The notes below the pieces were generated by a model. The model saw only the letters and a program-made list of their open reading frames with translations. It was not told the origin of the DNA and did no database searches. DNA of 36,828 nucleotides from JBEKHI01 sp050012355. Its GTDB lineage: Bacteria > Actinomycetota > Actinomycetes > Streptosporangiales > Streptosporangiaceae. Within the stretch, counting starts at the first letter, position 1. Each line of letters opens with the position of its first letter. Positions 1 through 7,230 of the stretch are shown piece by piece. Both the position numbers and the translations under genes were made by a program. The stretch covers positions 1 to 36,828 of the forward strand of contig JBEKHI010000023.1 in NCBI GenBank assembly GCA_050012355.1. Reading direction: 5' to 3'.

Positions 1-2
1 CG

Positions 3-50
3 GTCGATGTGACATCGACCGGTATAGAGCCCGGTCGATGTCACATCGAC
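3..50. repeat. Palindromic element 1 (20-bp perfect arms)
   Basis: Two perfect 20-bp inverted arms (3-22 and 31-50) flank the 8-nt spacer TATAGAGC. Each arm is itself self-complementary around the core CGATG-TGA-CATCG, so the element can fold as one long hairpin or as two small ones. It lies at the 3' end of mobA, whose stop codon (41-43) is inside the right arm. The core recurs at 3764-3811, 22236-22309 and 32629-32686. It could act as a terminator or be a dispersed repeat; the sequence does not decide. Confidence 0.85.
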
Positions 51-679
51 AGGCGTCCGGGCGGGCGCTCGGGCAGGCGTCCGGGCGGGCCTCCGGGCAG
101 GGGTCCGGGCGGGCGCTCGGGCAGGCTTCCGGGTGACGGGTGCTGGCGGGCTCGGGCTACGTCGGCGGGGGTGTCGCAGTCGAGCCAGGCTTCGTCCGCG
201 GGGTGAATGCGGGCCGGAGTGAGCGGGGCCAGCAGGCCGCGGAGCGAGTCGCCGGTGTAGGAGGCGAGCGCGGTGCGGAGGGTGGCCGTTTGCCAGCAGC
301 TCACCAGCCACTGCGCACGATCCTCGTTGTCGATGAGTACCGCGCCTGCGGCGCGCGCCGCCGCTAGCAGCTCGGTCAGGTGCTGGGCGCGGACGAAGGG
401 CAGGTCGGCGGCTAGCAGCGCCAGCCAGTCGCTCGTGACCTCCGCGAGTCCCCGGCGTAGCGCGGGCACCGGCCCGCTTCCTGGTGGTTCCTCACGGACC
501 GCTAGGTCGGCGCTCCCCCGGGACGGGCCGACGACCACGACGCGCGCCGCACCCGCCGCGCGCCCGGCCGCGATCGCCGTCTCCAGCAGCGGACGGCCGC
601 CGATCACCAGCGCGGGCTTGTCGATCCCGCCGAGCCGCCGCGCCGTGCCACCGGACAGGATCACGACGTCGAAGGTCAT
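41..679 (-). CDS. mobA: MobA-like molybdenum cofactor nucleotidyltransferase
   Basis: This 212-residue protein belongs to the MobA/NTP_transf_3 family, which transfers GMP or CMP to molybdopterin in the cytoplasm. Residues 8-21 carry the nucleotide-binding signature LSGGTARRLGGIDK, with the conserved lysine at the end, and a later AADLPF segment supplies the family's metal-binding aspartate. The ATG overlaps the moaA stop by 4 bp, so the two are translationally coupled. The last 30 or so residues are a Pro/Gly/Arg octapeptide repeat ending in RLSM; the stop codon lies in a palindromic element. That tail is not part of the usual fold and is probably dispensable. The enzyme could be specific for GTP or CTP; the sequence alone does not settle it. 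Confidence 0.85.
   Translation of the reverse strand: MTFDVVILSGGTARRLGGIDKPALVIGGRPLLETAIAAGRAAGAARVVVVGPSRGSADLAVREEPPGSGPVPALRRGLAEVTSDWLALLAADLPFVRAQHLTELLAAARAAGAVLIDNEDRAQWLVSCWQTATLRTALASYTGDSLRGLLAPLTPARIHPADEAWLDCDTPADVARARQHPSPGSLPERPPGPLPGGPPGRLPERPPGRLSM
52..123. repeat. 24-bp tandem repeat in the 3' end of mobA
   Basis: Three consecutive 24-bp units (52-75, 76-99, 100-123) differ by a few bases, and a decayed fourth begins at 124. Read in mobA they encode a Pro/Gly/Arg octapeptide of the form LPERPPGR or LPGGPPGR. The array lies directly against the palindrome at 3-50. It probably reflects slippage growth of the gene's 3' end; copy number may vary between strains. Confidence 0.8.
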
Positions 680-1665
680 CCGCCGATGGCCGACATCGGC
701 CGGTCGGGCTGCAGGAACGTGGGATCGTCGATCCCGTGGCCAGGCAGCTTGCCCGAGACGGCGGCGATCCAGCGTTCCGCGAGTTCCTTGTCGCTGGCTC
801 CGTCGCGCAGCGGTCCGCGCAGATCAGACTCGGTGCGGGCGAACAGGCAGTTGCGCACCTGCCCGTCAGCCGTCAGCCGAACCCGGTCGCACGAGCCGCA
901 GAACGGGCGGGTCACACTCGCGATCACGCCAACCCGGGCCGGGCCGCCATCGACGAGATAAGCCTCGGCTGGCGCGGAGCCACGCTGCTCCGGGTCGTCC
1001 GGGGTGAGGGTGAACTCCTGCGACAGCGCCGCGAGTATCTCCGCCGCGGTGACCATCTCACTGCGCTTCCAGCCATGCTGGGCGTCCAGCGGCATCTGCT
1101 CGATAAACCGGAGCTCGTAGCCGTGATCGAGGCAGTAGCGCAGCAGGGAGACCGGCTCGGAGTAGTTCAGGTCGCGCATCAACACGGTGTTCACCTTCAC
1201 CGGGGTGATGCCCGCAGCGGCAGCGGCCGCCAGTCCGTCGAGCACGTCGGAGAGCCGGTCGCGGCGGGCCAGCTTGCGGAACACCTCCGGCCGCAGCGTG
1301 TCGAGCGAGACGTTGATCCGGTTAAGACCGGCCGCGCGCAGGGTCGCCGCGGTCTTGTCCAAGCCGATCGCGTTGGTGGTCAGCGAGATCTCCGGCCGGG
1401 GGGCGAGCGCCGCCGTGCGCTGCACGATGCCGGCCAGGCCACGGCGCAGCAGTGGCTCGCCGCCGGTGAACCGCACCTCGGTGATGCCCAGCCGCTCGAC
1501 GCCGATCCGGATCAGCCGGATCACCTCGTCGTCGGTGAGTATCTCCGGCTTGGGCAGCCACTCGAGACCTTCGGGCGGCATGCAGTAGTCGCACCGCAGA
1601 TTGCAGCGGTCGGTCAACGACACGCGCAGGTCGGTGGCTACTCGCCCGAAGGCATCGGCTAGCAT
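676..1665 (-). CDS. moaA: GTP 3',8-cyclase MoaA
   Basis: This radical SAM enzyme performs the first step of molybdenum cofactor synthesis, converting GTP to 3',8-cyclo-7,8-dihydro-GTP. The N-terminal 4Fe-4S site is C21, C25 and C28 in CNLRCDYC. The second, C-terminal cluster is C256, C259 and C273. The protein ends in the Gly-Gly needed for activity in this family, and 329 residues is the normal length. It lies 4 bp after the PPOX gene and overlaps mobA by 4 bp. A TAGGCT box six bases before the ATG, overlapping the PPOX stop codon, suggests its own leaderless transcript as well as read-through from upstream. Nothing is odd in the coding sequence. Confidence 0.96.
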   Translation of the reverse strand: MLADAFGRVATDLRVSLTDRCNLRCDYCMPPEGLEWLPKPEILTDDEVIRLIRIGVERLGITEVRFTGGEPLLRRGLAGIVQRTAALAPRPEISLTTNAIGLDKTAATLRAAGLNRINVSLDTLRPEVFRKLARRDRLSDVLDGLAAAAAAGITPVKVNTVLMRDLNYSEPVSLLRYCLDHGYELRFIEQMPLDAQHGWKRSEMVTAAEILAALSQEFTLTPDDPEQRGSAPAEAYLVDGGPARVGVIASVTRPFCGSCDRVRLTADGQVRNCLFARTESDLRGPLRDGASDKELAERWIAAVSGKLPGHGIDDPTFLQPDRPMSAIGG

Positions 1666-1669
1666 CCGC

Positions 1670-2101
1670 TCAGCCTACGTCCCGAACTATCCCGTACACA
1701 TGCTCAGGCCTGATCCGCAGTACCAGGCGCTTGTCCCGCACCATGGCCGCGCGGTAGTCATCCCAGTCCGGGTGCTCCCCCTGGATCGTGCGGTACAGCT
1801 CCACGAGTTCCTCCACGGTGTCGTCTCCCGGTTCACTGGCCACCGGCGACAGCTCAGCTACCCCATCGATAACCACATAAGACCAGAAATCGTCGCTCGT
1901 CACATGGAAGCTGACCCGCGGGTCGCGGCGGATGTTCTTGACCTTGGCCCGGTCATCGGTGACCGATACCTTGATGAGCTGGTCCCCGGGGAACCAGGCG
2001 TAGGAGACATTGGACAGCTGCGGCCGCCCGTCCTTACGTAGCGTAGCGAGAACGCCGCCGTGTCGCGCGGCGAGAAGCCGGGAAAACCGCTCGTCGATCA
2101 T
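1670..2101 (-). CDS. PPOX-class F420-dependent oxidoreductase-like protein
   Basis: This 143-residue protein has the pyridoxamine-5'-phosphate oxidase split-barrel fold. The opening GGVLATLRKDGRPQLSNV and the central AKVKNIRRDPRVSF segment are typical of the short actinobacterial members that bind F420 or flavin and reduce an unknown substrate. The length matches the family. The gene heads the minus-strand run with moaA and mobA, but no functional tie to molybdenum cofactor is known; the link may only be shared transcription. The start is an ATG with GAGG close upstream. The cofactor (F420, FMN or haem) cannot be fixed from sequence alone. Confidence 0.85.
   Translation of the reverse strand: MIDERFSRLLAARHGGVLATLRKDGRPQLSNVSYAWFPGDQLIKVSVTDDRAKVKNIRRDPRVSFHVTSDDFWSYVVIDGVAELSPVASEPGDDTVEELVELYRTIQGEHPDWDDYRAAMVRDKRLVLRIRPEHVYGIVRDVG
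1672..1677 (-). promoter_or_regulatory. -10 box for leaderless moaA
   Basis: TAGGCT on the minus strand fits the actinobacterial -10 pattern TANNNT and is followed by six bases (GAGCGG) and then the moaA ATG. It overlaps the TGA stop of the PPOX gene. The spacing places transcription start at the start codon. Confidence 0.55.
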
Positions 2102-2122
2102 GCCTCGGTCAACACCCCGGCC

Positions 2123-2133
2123 ACACTTAGTGT
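2123..2133. promoter_or_regulatory. 11-bp palindrome between divergent genes
   Basis: ACACTTAGTGT is a perfect odd-centred palindrome between the divergent PPOX (2101) and GH13 (2158) starts. It falls in the -35 region of the predicted GH13 promoter, so it may be an operator. No regulator is encoded next to it. Confidence 0.4.
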
Positions 2134-2144
2134 TCCATCAGCCG

Positions 2145-2150
2145 TACAGT
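2145..2150 (+). promoter_or_regulatory. -10 box for leaderless GH13 gene
   Basis: TACAGT fits TANNNT and is followed by seven bases and the ATG at 2158. It overlaps the in-frame GTG at 2149, which argues that the GTG is not the start. Confidence 0.55.
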
Positions 2151-2157
2151 GGCGCTC

Positions 2158-3657
2158 ATGAGCCTGTGGTGGGAAGATGCGGTCGTCTACGAGGTCTACC
2201 CGCGAAGCTTCGCGGACGGTGACGGCGACGGGATCGGTGACCTGCCCGGATTGCGGTCGCGGCTTGGGTACCTCTCGGAGCTGGGCGTCGACGCGATCTG
2301 GCTCACGCCGTTCTACCCGTCGCCGCTGGCCGACGGCGGGTACGACGTCGCCGACTACACCGACGTCGACCCTCGGCTGGGGACGCTGGCGGACTTCGAC
2401 GCGCTGGTGCGGGACTGCGGCGCCCTCGGCATCCGGGTGCTTGTCGACCTGGTGCCCAACCACTGTTCGGTGCAGCACCCCAGATTCAAGGCCGCGCTGG
2501 CCGCCGCTCCGGGTAGCGCGGAGCGCGACTGGTTCATCTTCCGCGACAAGCCTAATAACTGGCTGTCGATGTTCGGCGGCCCGGCCTGGACCCAGGTGCC
2601 CGACGGGCAGTGGTACCTGCACCTGTTCGACACCAGCCAGCCCGACTGGAACTGGCGGAACCCGCTGGTGCGGACGTTCTTCGAGGACGTGATCAGGTTC
2701 TGGCTCGATCGCGGCGCCGCCGGGCTGCGGATCGACGTGGCACACGGACTGTTCAAGGACCCGGCGCTGCCCGACCTGGACAACCCCGAGCCATCCGATC
2801 ACCCGTCGGCCTTTTACCATCGACCGGAGCTGCAGGAGCTGTACTCATCGTGGCGGACGATCCTCGACTCCTACCCCGGTGACCGGACCGCCGTCGGCGA
2901 GGTGTGGGCCGACTCGCCGGCCACGCTCGCCCCCTACCTCGCACCGGGCCGGCTGCCGCAGGTATTCAACTTCGAGCTGGTCCTCGCGCCATGGACGCCG
3001 CAGGCGCTGCGCGCCGCGGTGGACGAGGTGCAGGCGCTGTCCGGCGGGGACCGCGCCCCCTGGGTGTTCGGCAACCACGACGTGACGCGGCCGGTCACCA
3101 GGTACGGTGCGCGGAATGCCAGGGCCGCCGCGCTGCTGCTGCTCGCGTTGCCGGGCTCCGCCTACATTTACCAAGGCGAGGAACTCGGCCTGCCTGAGGT
3201 ACGTGGCATCCCGCCGGAGCGGCGAGCCGACCCCTCGTTCCGGCGGACCGGCGGACAGATGCTCGGCCGGGACGGCTGCCGGGTGCCGCTGCCCTGGGAG
3301 GGCCGCCGCGAGGCGGAGGCCTGGCTCCCCCAGCCGGCCAGCTGGCCAGGACTCAGCGTCGCCAGGCAGCGCGAGGACCCCGGCTCGTTCCTGTCGCTGT
3401 ACCGGTCGGCGCTGCGGCTGCGGCGCGAACTGCCCGCTCTCGGGGCCGGGACGATGAGCTGGGCGGACGGCGGCGAGGGCGACCTGCTGGCCTTCACCCG
3501 CGAGCCCGGCTTCACGTTCGCGGCGAACCTCGGGACCCGTCCGCTGCCGGTGCCGCCGCATCGCGAGGTGCTGCTAGCCAGCGAGGTGCCCGTCGCGGAC
3601 GTGCTACGGCTGCGCGGCGAACTGCCGCCCGGCACCGCCGCCTGGCTCGCGCACTAG
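2158..3657 (+). CDS. GH13 alpha-glucosidase / oligo-1,6-glucosidase
   Basis: This 499-residue cytoplasmic enzyme hydrolyses, or possibly transfers, alpha-glucosyl units from short oligosaccharides. The N-terminal segment VVYEVYPRSFADGDGDGIGD is the GH13 alpha-glucosidase signature. The catalytic triad is D193 (nucleophile, in LRIDVAHG), E248 (acid/base, in VGEVWAD) and D308 (in FGNHD). The (beta/alpha)8 barrel is followed by a short C-terminal beta domain of about 80 residues. There is no signal peptide. I chose the ATG at 2158 because a TACAGT -10 box sits seven bases upstream. The gene stands alone; no transporter or LacI regulator is nearby. Whether it prefers maltose, isomaltose or sucrose is not visible. 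Confidence 0.92.
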   Translation: MSLWWEDAVVYEVYPRSFADGDGDGIGDLPGLRSRLGYLSELGVDAIWLTPFYPSPLADGGYDVADYTDVDPRLGTLADFDALVRDCGALGIRVLVDLVPNHCSVQHPRFKAALAAAPGSAERDWFIFRDKPNNWLSMFGGPAWTQVPDGQWYLHLFDTSQPDWNWRNPLVRTFFEDVIRFWLDRGAAGLRIDVAHGLFKDPALPDLDNPEPSDHPSAFYHRPELQELYSSWRTILDSYPGDRTAVGEVWADSPATLAPYLAPGRLPQVFNFELVLAPWTPQALRAAVDEVQALSGGDRAPWVFGNHDVTRPVTRYGARNARAAALLLLALPGSAYIYQGEELGLPEVRGIPPERRADPSFRRTGGQMLGRDGCRVPLPWEGRREAEAWLPQPASWPGLSVARQREDPGSFLSLYRSALRLRRELPALGAGTMSWADGGEGDLLAFTREPGFTFAANLGTRPLPVPPHREVLLASEVPVADVLRLRGELPPGTAAWLAH

Positions 3658-3763
3658 GACAACGCTCCAGGGCGATATGAGTCCGCGGTGTGCCGCATCC
3701 GCGCGGCGTGCACTGGGGTAAAACCCGTATACCGGCCAGCTACGCGGGCCCGGTTCGCGGCCC

Positions 3764-3811
3764 AGCGATGGGTCATCGATAGCGCGATTCCGCTATCGAT
3801 GACCCATCGCT
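3764..3811. repeat. Palindromic element 2 (21-bp perfect arms)
   Basis: Two perfect 21-bp arms (3764-3784 and 3791-3811) flank the 6-nt loop CGATTC. Each arm carries the core CGATG-GGT-CATCG, which matches the element at 22236-22309. It lies between the convergent GH13 and permease genes. A stem this long without a following T-run is unlike a simple intrinsic terminator. Alternatives are a transcription barrier for both strands or a dispersed repeat. Confidence 0.9.
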
Positions 3812-3973
3812 GAGGTTGGCGAGTGCCCCGCGCAGAGAACATCAGCCTCGTGTGAACCTTGCGTCACATGAGTCCCAGGCGCCAGCCGGACGAGCGCGGG
3901 ATACACGGCGATGCGCACCGTGGCACGCAAGACACCTGCCATATGTTGGGAAAGCACCTTATTGTGGGACGCC

Positions 3974-4018
3974 GTCTAGGGCCCGGCCGGATTCTGGACC
4001 CTGTCTAGGGCCCGACCG
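3974..4018. repeat. 16-bp direct repeat, 29-bp period
   Basis: GTCTAGGGCCCGGCCG at 3974-3989 and GTCTAGGGCCCGACCG at 4003-4018 match at 15 of 16 bases. No role is evident. Confidence 0.7.
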
Positions 4019-4022
4019 ACCG

Positions 4023-4039
4023 ACTGGCCGCCGGCCGGT
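4023..4039 (-). terminator. Possible hairpin at the end of the permease gene
   Basis: ACTGGCC-GCC-GGCCGGT forms a 7-bp stem with one G-T pair and touches the permease stop codon. There is no T-run. It is a weak candidate. Confidence 0.3.
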
Positions 4040-5817
4040 CAGATGGTCTCGGAGCTGAGAGCCTGCGCCGCTGGCTTGCGGGCCGCGATCTGGGCGGGGA
4101 AAGCAGTAAATGCCCCAATTGCCAGGACTATCCCGGCTGCGACGGTGAGGATCAGCCAGCCGGATGGCAAGGCCATCGGGCCGACGGCGTTAATGGAGTA
4201 CAGCCCAAGGCCCATCGGGATGCCGACCAACGTGGCAGGCAATGCGGGGAGGACCTGCCCGAGGGCCAGGCCGGCGGTGACCTGCCCAGGTGTCGCACCG
4301 AGCGTGCGGGCAATGGCCTGCGTGCGCCTGGTTTCCAGGGCGGTAGTCCAGCCGATGACGATGACGTTGACAGTGGCGAGCAGGACGAGCGCGACGGTGA
4401 CGGCCAGCAGCAGGCGGCTTGCCTCGGCGTTGTCAGGGTCGGGGACGTATGAGAAGCCGAGGTTATCTCCTTGACCGGGCTGCGCATCAAACGCCAGCAA
4501 CGCCATGGCGGCGATGACGGTAGCGGTGATGCCGGCCGCGTGCAGCAGAGTGCGAACCGGCCGCCGCGCGGTCAGGCGCGCCCCCAGCAGTATCGGTGCC
4601 GGCAGCCACCGTGATACCACGGTCAGCGCGGCACGGCGCGGCAGCCGGGATGAGTCGGCCAGCGCGCGGACGGTGCTGGTGCGAATGGCGCGCAAGGTTG
4701 GGGCGAGTGTGGTGAGGATCGCCGCCGACAGGGCGAGGAAGGCCACCGCGATGATCGTGCCGCCCGCAGGGAGTGACACGGTGCCGATGAGGCCCCCAGT
4801 TGGATCGCTCAAGGCGGGGGCGGCAAGCCAGCCCGCCAGCAGCCCAAGCGTCGCGGCGAGCAATCCCAGGAACAGGTACTCGGCGAGCAGCACTGCGGCG
4901 ATGAGACCGGGTGCCGCGCCCACGGCCTTGAGCAGGCCCACGCGGCGGGTCTGCTGGACCGCCCGTCCCGCCGCCAGCCCGGCGACGCCGGCGATGGCCA
5001 GGAAGCCGAGCAGCCAGGCGCCGATGTCCAGCACCGGTTCGGCGCCCCTGAGCGCGGTCGAATCCTGGCCGGCGATGCTCTGCCAGGTGCTGAGCTGCAC
5101 GGGGGTCGCGGCGGTCATGTTGTAGGAGTCTTCGAACGCATAGCTCGCCGCTGGGTCAACCAGCTTAAGGTCGAAGACATAGCCGGACGGGTAGGGCGAC
5201 CGCAGCGCCCGGATGTCCGTCTCGGTCATCCAGAGCAGCCCTGCGTTGTCGGTCGGCCCGCCGTCCGGACCAGCCGGCTCGGCCCAGGGGAACACGCCAG
5301 TGGCCGCGGTGACGGCGATCCCGACGACGGGGAAGACCCGGCCGGCCACCGTGATGCGGTCGCCGACCCGGACGCCGAGGGCACGGGCGAAGCCACGCTC
5401 GACCACCACGCCCCCGGGACGCAGCCAGCTGCCCGAGGTCACCAGCGGCCGGTCGACCGCGGCAGGTGCCATGCTGCGACCCTCAGCCAGGGTATTGACC
5501 GTGAGGCCGTTCGTCTTCACCGTCGTGTACAGCAGCGGATACGGCCCGCTGTGGCGGACGACCCCGCGCGCACGGCCCACCGCGGCGAGAGCGGACAGGT
5601 CGGCGGCGCTCCCGCCGGGCGAGAAGGCCACCACGTCCGGCCCGTCGGTCGCCGACATGGTCTGGTCATACAGGGTGCCAGTCGCCCCGTTCAGCTCCAG
5701 GCCCACGGACAGGGCGGCGGAGGCGGCTGTGATCGCGAGCAGGAAGATCATCGCCTCCACCGGGCGCCGACGCATATCCCCCCAGATCAGCCAGCAGGCC
5801 AGCAGGACACGACTCAT
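4039..5817 (-). CDS. FtsX-like ABC transporter permease
   Basis: This 592-residue inner-membrane protein is a MacB/FtsX-type permease. After one N-terminal membrane helix (about 20-42) comes an extracytoplasmic domain, then a three-helix FtsX unit with the coupling segment RRVGLLKAVGAAPG, and a second FtsX unit near the C-terminus with RRTQAIARTLGATPG. The second unit has only a very short outer loop, unlike the large loop of the first, so the two halves are unequal. Its ATG overlaps the ATPase stop by 4 bp, so the two form one exporter or membrane-protein-extracting complex. The upstream kinase and response regulator in the same operon suggest induction by an envelope signal or antimicrobial. 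The substrate is unknown. Confidence 0.88.
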   Translation of the reverse strand: MSRVLLACWLIWGDMRRRPVEAMIFLLAITAASAALSVGLELNGATGTLYDQTMSATDGPDVVAFSPGGSAADLSALAAVGRARGVVRHSGPYPLLYTTVKTNGLTVNTLAEGRSMAPAAVDRPLVTSGSWLRPGGVVVERGFARALGVRVGDRITVAGRVFPVVGIAVTAATGVFPWAEPAGPDGGPTDNAGLLWMTETDIRALRSPYPSGYVFDLKLVDPAASYAFEDSYNMTAATPVQLSTWQSIAGQDSTALRGAEPVLDIGAWLLGFLAIAGVAGLAAGRAVQQTRRVGLLKAVGAAPGLIAAVLLAEYLFLGLLAATLGLLAGWLAAPALSDPTGGLIGTVSLPAGGTIIAVAFLALSAAILTTLAPTLRAIRTSTVRALADSSRLPRRAALTVVSRWLPAPILLGARLTARRPVRTLLHAAGITATVIAAMALLAFDAQPGQGDNLGFSYVPDPDNAEASRLLLAVTVALVLLATVNVIVIGWTTALETRRTQAIARTLGATPGQVTAGLALGQVLPALPATLVGIPMGLGLYSINAVGPMALPSGWLILTVAAGIVLAIGAFTAFPAQIAARKPAAQALSSETI

Positions 5818-6584
5818 GGTTGAGTCCTCCCGTCGCGCATCAGGATCACCCGGTCCGCGGCGGCCCCGACCCGCTCGTCATGGGTGACGACGACCACGGT
5901 CTGCCCGGCCGCCGCCAGGCCAGCGAACACTCGCAGCACCTCGAGCGTCGCAGCGGTGTCGAGATTGCCGGTCGGCTCGTCGGCCAGCACGATCAGCGGC
6001 GAGTTGCTCAGCGCGCGGGCGATCGCTACCCGCTGGCGCTGCCCGCCCGACAACTGCGAGACCCTATGCCGTGCCCGGTCCGCCAGCCCGACCCGCTCAA
6101 GCAGCCAGGACGCACGGCGCCGCGCCTCTAGCGGACCGCAGCCGGCCAGCAGCGCCGGCACCGCCACGTTCCGCCAGACCAACAGCTCGTCGAACAGGTG
6201 AAAGGACTGGAACACGAAACCAACCGACGTGCGGCGTACCCGCGCCAGCGCCGCCTCGCTCAGCGTGTCAATGCGTTCCTCAGCCAGCCACACCTGGCCG
6301 GACGTGGGCCGATCCAGCCCGCCCAGCAGATGCAGCAGCGAGGACTTACCGCAACCGCTCGGCCCCATCACCGCCACCATCTCACCCGCGTGTACGTCCA
6401 GGTCGACCTCATCTACCGCCCGCACCGTCGCCCGCCACTCCTCGTCCGTTGCCGGGCCAGGCATCGCCAGCAGGTCACTGCCATCGGACGCGCGCACCAT
6501 CTCCTGGGTCGCGCCATACACCTTGCTCAGCCCGCGCGCCCGCAGCAGGCAGCCGCCTGCGTGATCAGCCACCGGCGGGCCCAT
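5814..6584 (-). CDS. ABC transporter ATP-binding protein (MacB/LolD type)
   Basis: This is the ATPase of the permease encoded just downstream. It carries Walker A GPSGCGKSS, the Q-loop in VGFVFQSFHLFDELL, the signature LSGGQRQRVAIARAL, Walker B VLADEPTG and the switch histidine in VVVVTHDERV. I place the start at the ATG at 6584, giving 256 residues and a 20-bp overlap with the response-regulator gene; the reading frame is open further upstream, but there it only shadows that gene. An insertion of about 25 residues (MVRASDGSDLLAMPGPATDE) between the first strand and Walker A is unusual for the family. A start a few codons downstream is possible. Confidence 0.9.
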   Translation of the reverse strand: MGPPVADHAGGCLLRARGLSKVYGATQEMVRASDGSDLLAMPGPATDEEWRATVRAVDEVDLDVHAGEMVAVMGPSGCGKSSLLHLLGGLDRPTSGQVWLAEERIDTLSEAALARVRRTSVGFVFQSFHLFDELLVWRNVAVPALLAGCGPLEARRRASWLLERVGLADRARHRVSQLSGGQRQRVAIARALSNSPLIVLADEPTGNLDTAATLEVLRVFAGLAAAGQTVVVVTHDERVGAAADRVILMRDGRTQP

Positions 6585-7230
6585 CTGGCGCCAGGCCGGC
6601 CTCGTAGGCCGTGATGACGAGCTGTACCCGGTCCCTGGCGTCGAGCTTGGCCAGCAGCCGCGCCACATGCGTCTTGGCGGTGCCCACGCTGATGTACAGG
6701 GCAACGGCGATCTCGGCATTGGACATGCCGCGGCCCACCAGCCTGAGCACCTCACGTTCACGGTCGGTGATCCCGGTTAGTTTCCGGGGGTCGCGGCCGG
6801 AACGGGGCTGGCTGGCAAACTCCCCGATCAGCCGGCGGGTGACGCCCGGCGCGATCATGGCGTCGCCCGACGCGACCACGCGGATCGCGGTCAGGATGTC
6901 ATCCAAGGCCATGTCCTTGACCAGGAATCCGCTCGCTCCGGCCCGCAGCGCGCCATAGACGTAGTCATCGTCGTCGAACGTCGTGAGTACGAGCACCCGG
7001 GCGGACGCCTGACCGGCCGTGATCAGCTGGGTTGCCTCGATGCCGTCCATGCCCGGCATGCGGATGTCCATGACTACCACGTCGGCACCGGTATCCCTGG
7101 TGAGCTGTACCGCCTCGGTCCCGGTTCCGGCCTCGCCAGCCACGTCGATATCGGGTGTCTGCGCGATCAGCATGCGCAGGCCCGCACGGATCAGCGGCTG
7201 GTCGTCGGCCAGGATGACCTGGATGGTCAT
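6565..7230 (-). CDS. NarL/FixJ-family response regulator
   Basis: This 221-residue regulator has an N-terminal receiver domain with acidic D9-D10, the phosphoacceptor D55 (in VVVMDIRMPG) and a conserved lysine in GFLVKD. The C-terminal LuxR-type helix-turn-helix spans about 150-205 (ITDREREVLRLVGRGMSNAE). It is coupled to the kinase gene by an ATGA overlap and to the ATPase gene by a 20-bp overlap, so all four minus-strand genes form one transcript. It probably controls this operon and perhaps the divergent transporter pair at 8385-11398. Confidence 0.95.
   Translation of the reverse strand: MTIQVILADDQPLIRAGLRMLIAQTPDIDVAGEAGTGTEAVQLTRDTGADVVVMDIRMPGMDGIEATQLITAGQASARVLVLTTFDDDDYVYGALRAGASGFLVKDMALDDILTAIRVVASGDAMIAPGVTRRLIGEFASQPRSGRDPRKLTGITDREREVLRLVGRGMSNAEIAVALYISVGTAKTHVARLLAKLDARDRVQLVITAYEAGLAPDGPAGG

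Larger units (their letters stand above)
3658..4038. other. Convergent intergenic region, no gene seen
   Basis: These 381 bp separate the convergent GH13 and permease genes. They hold a 48-bp perfect palindrome (3764-3811), a 16-bp direct repeat (3974 and 4003) and a GC hairpin at the permease end. No reading frame with a ribosome site or recognisable protein was found. Confidence 0.7.

Noticed and set aside
3..50. Phage attachment site or plasmid origin iterons
   Set aside because: No integrase, replication gene or tRNA is nearby and the same element recurs at other gene ends.
9..1662. Long open frames on the plus strand across mobA and moaA
   Set aside because: They are antisense or out-of-frame shadows caused by high GC content; the minus-strand frames encode recognisable, full-length proteins.
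3816..4058. Possible 80-residue protein in the GH13-permease spacer
   Set aside because: No ribosome site, no recognisable sequence, and it begins just after the palindrome and ends in the permease gene.
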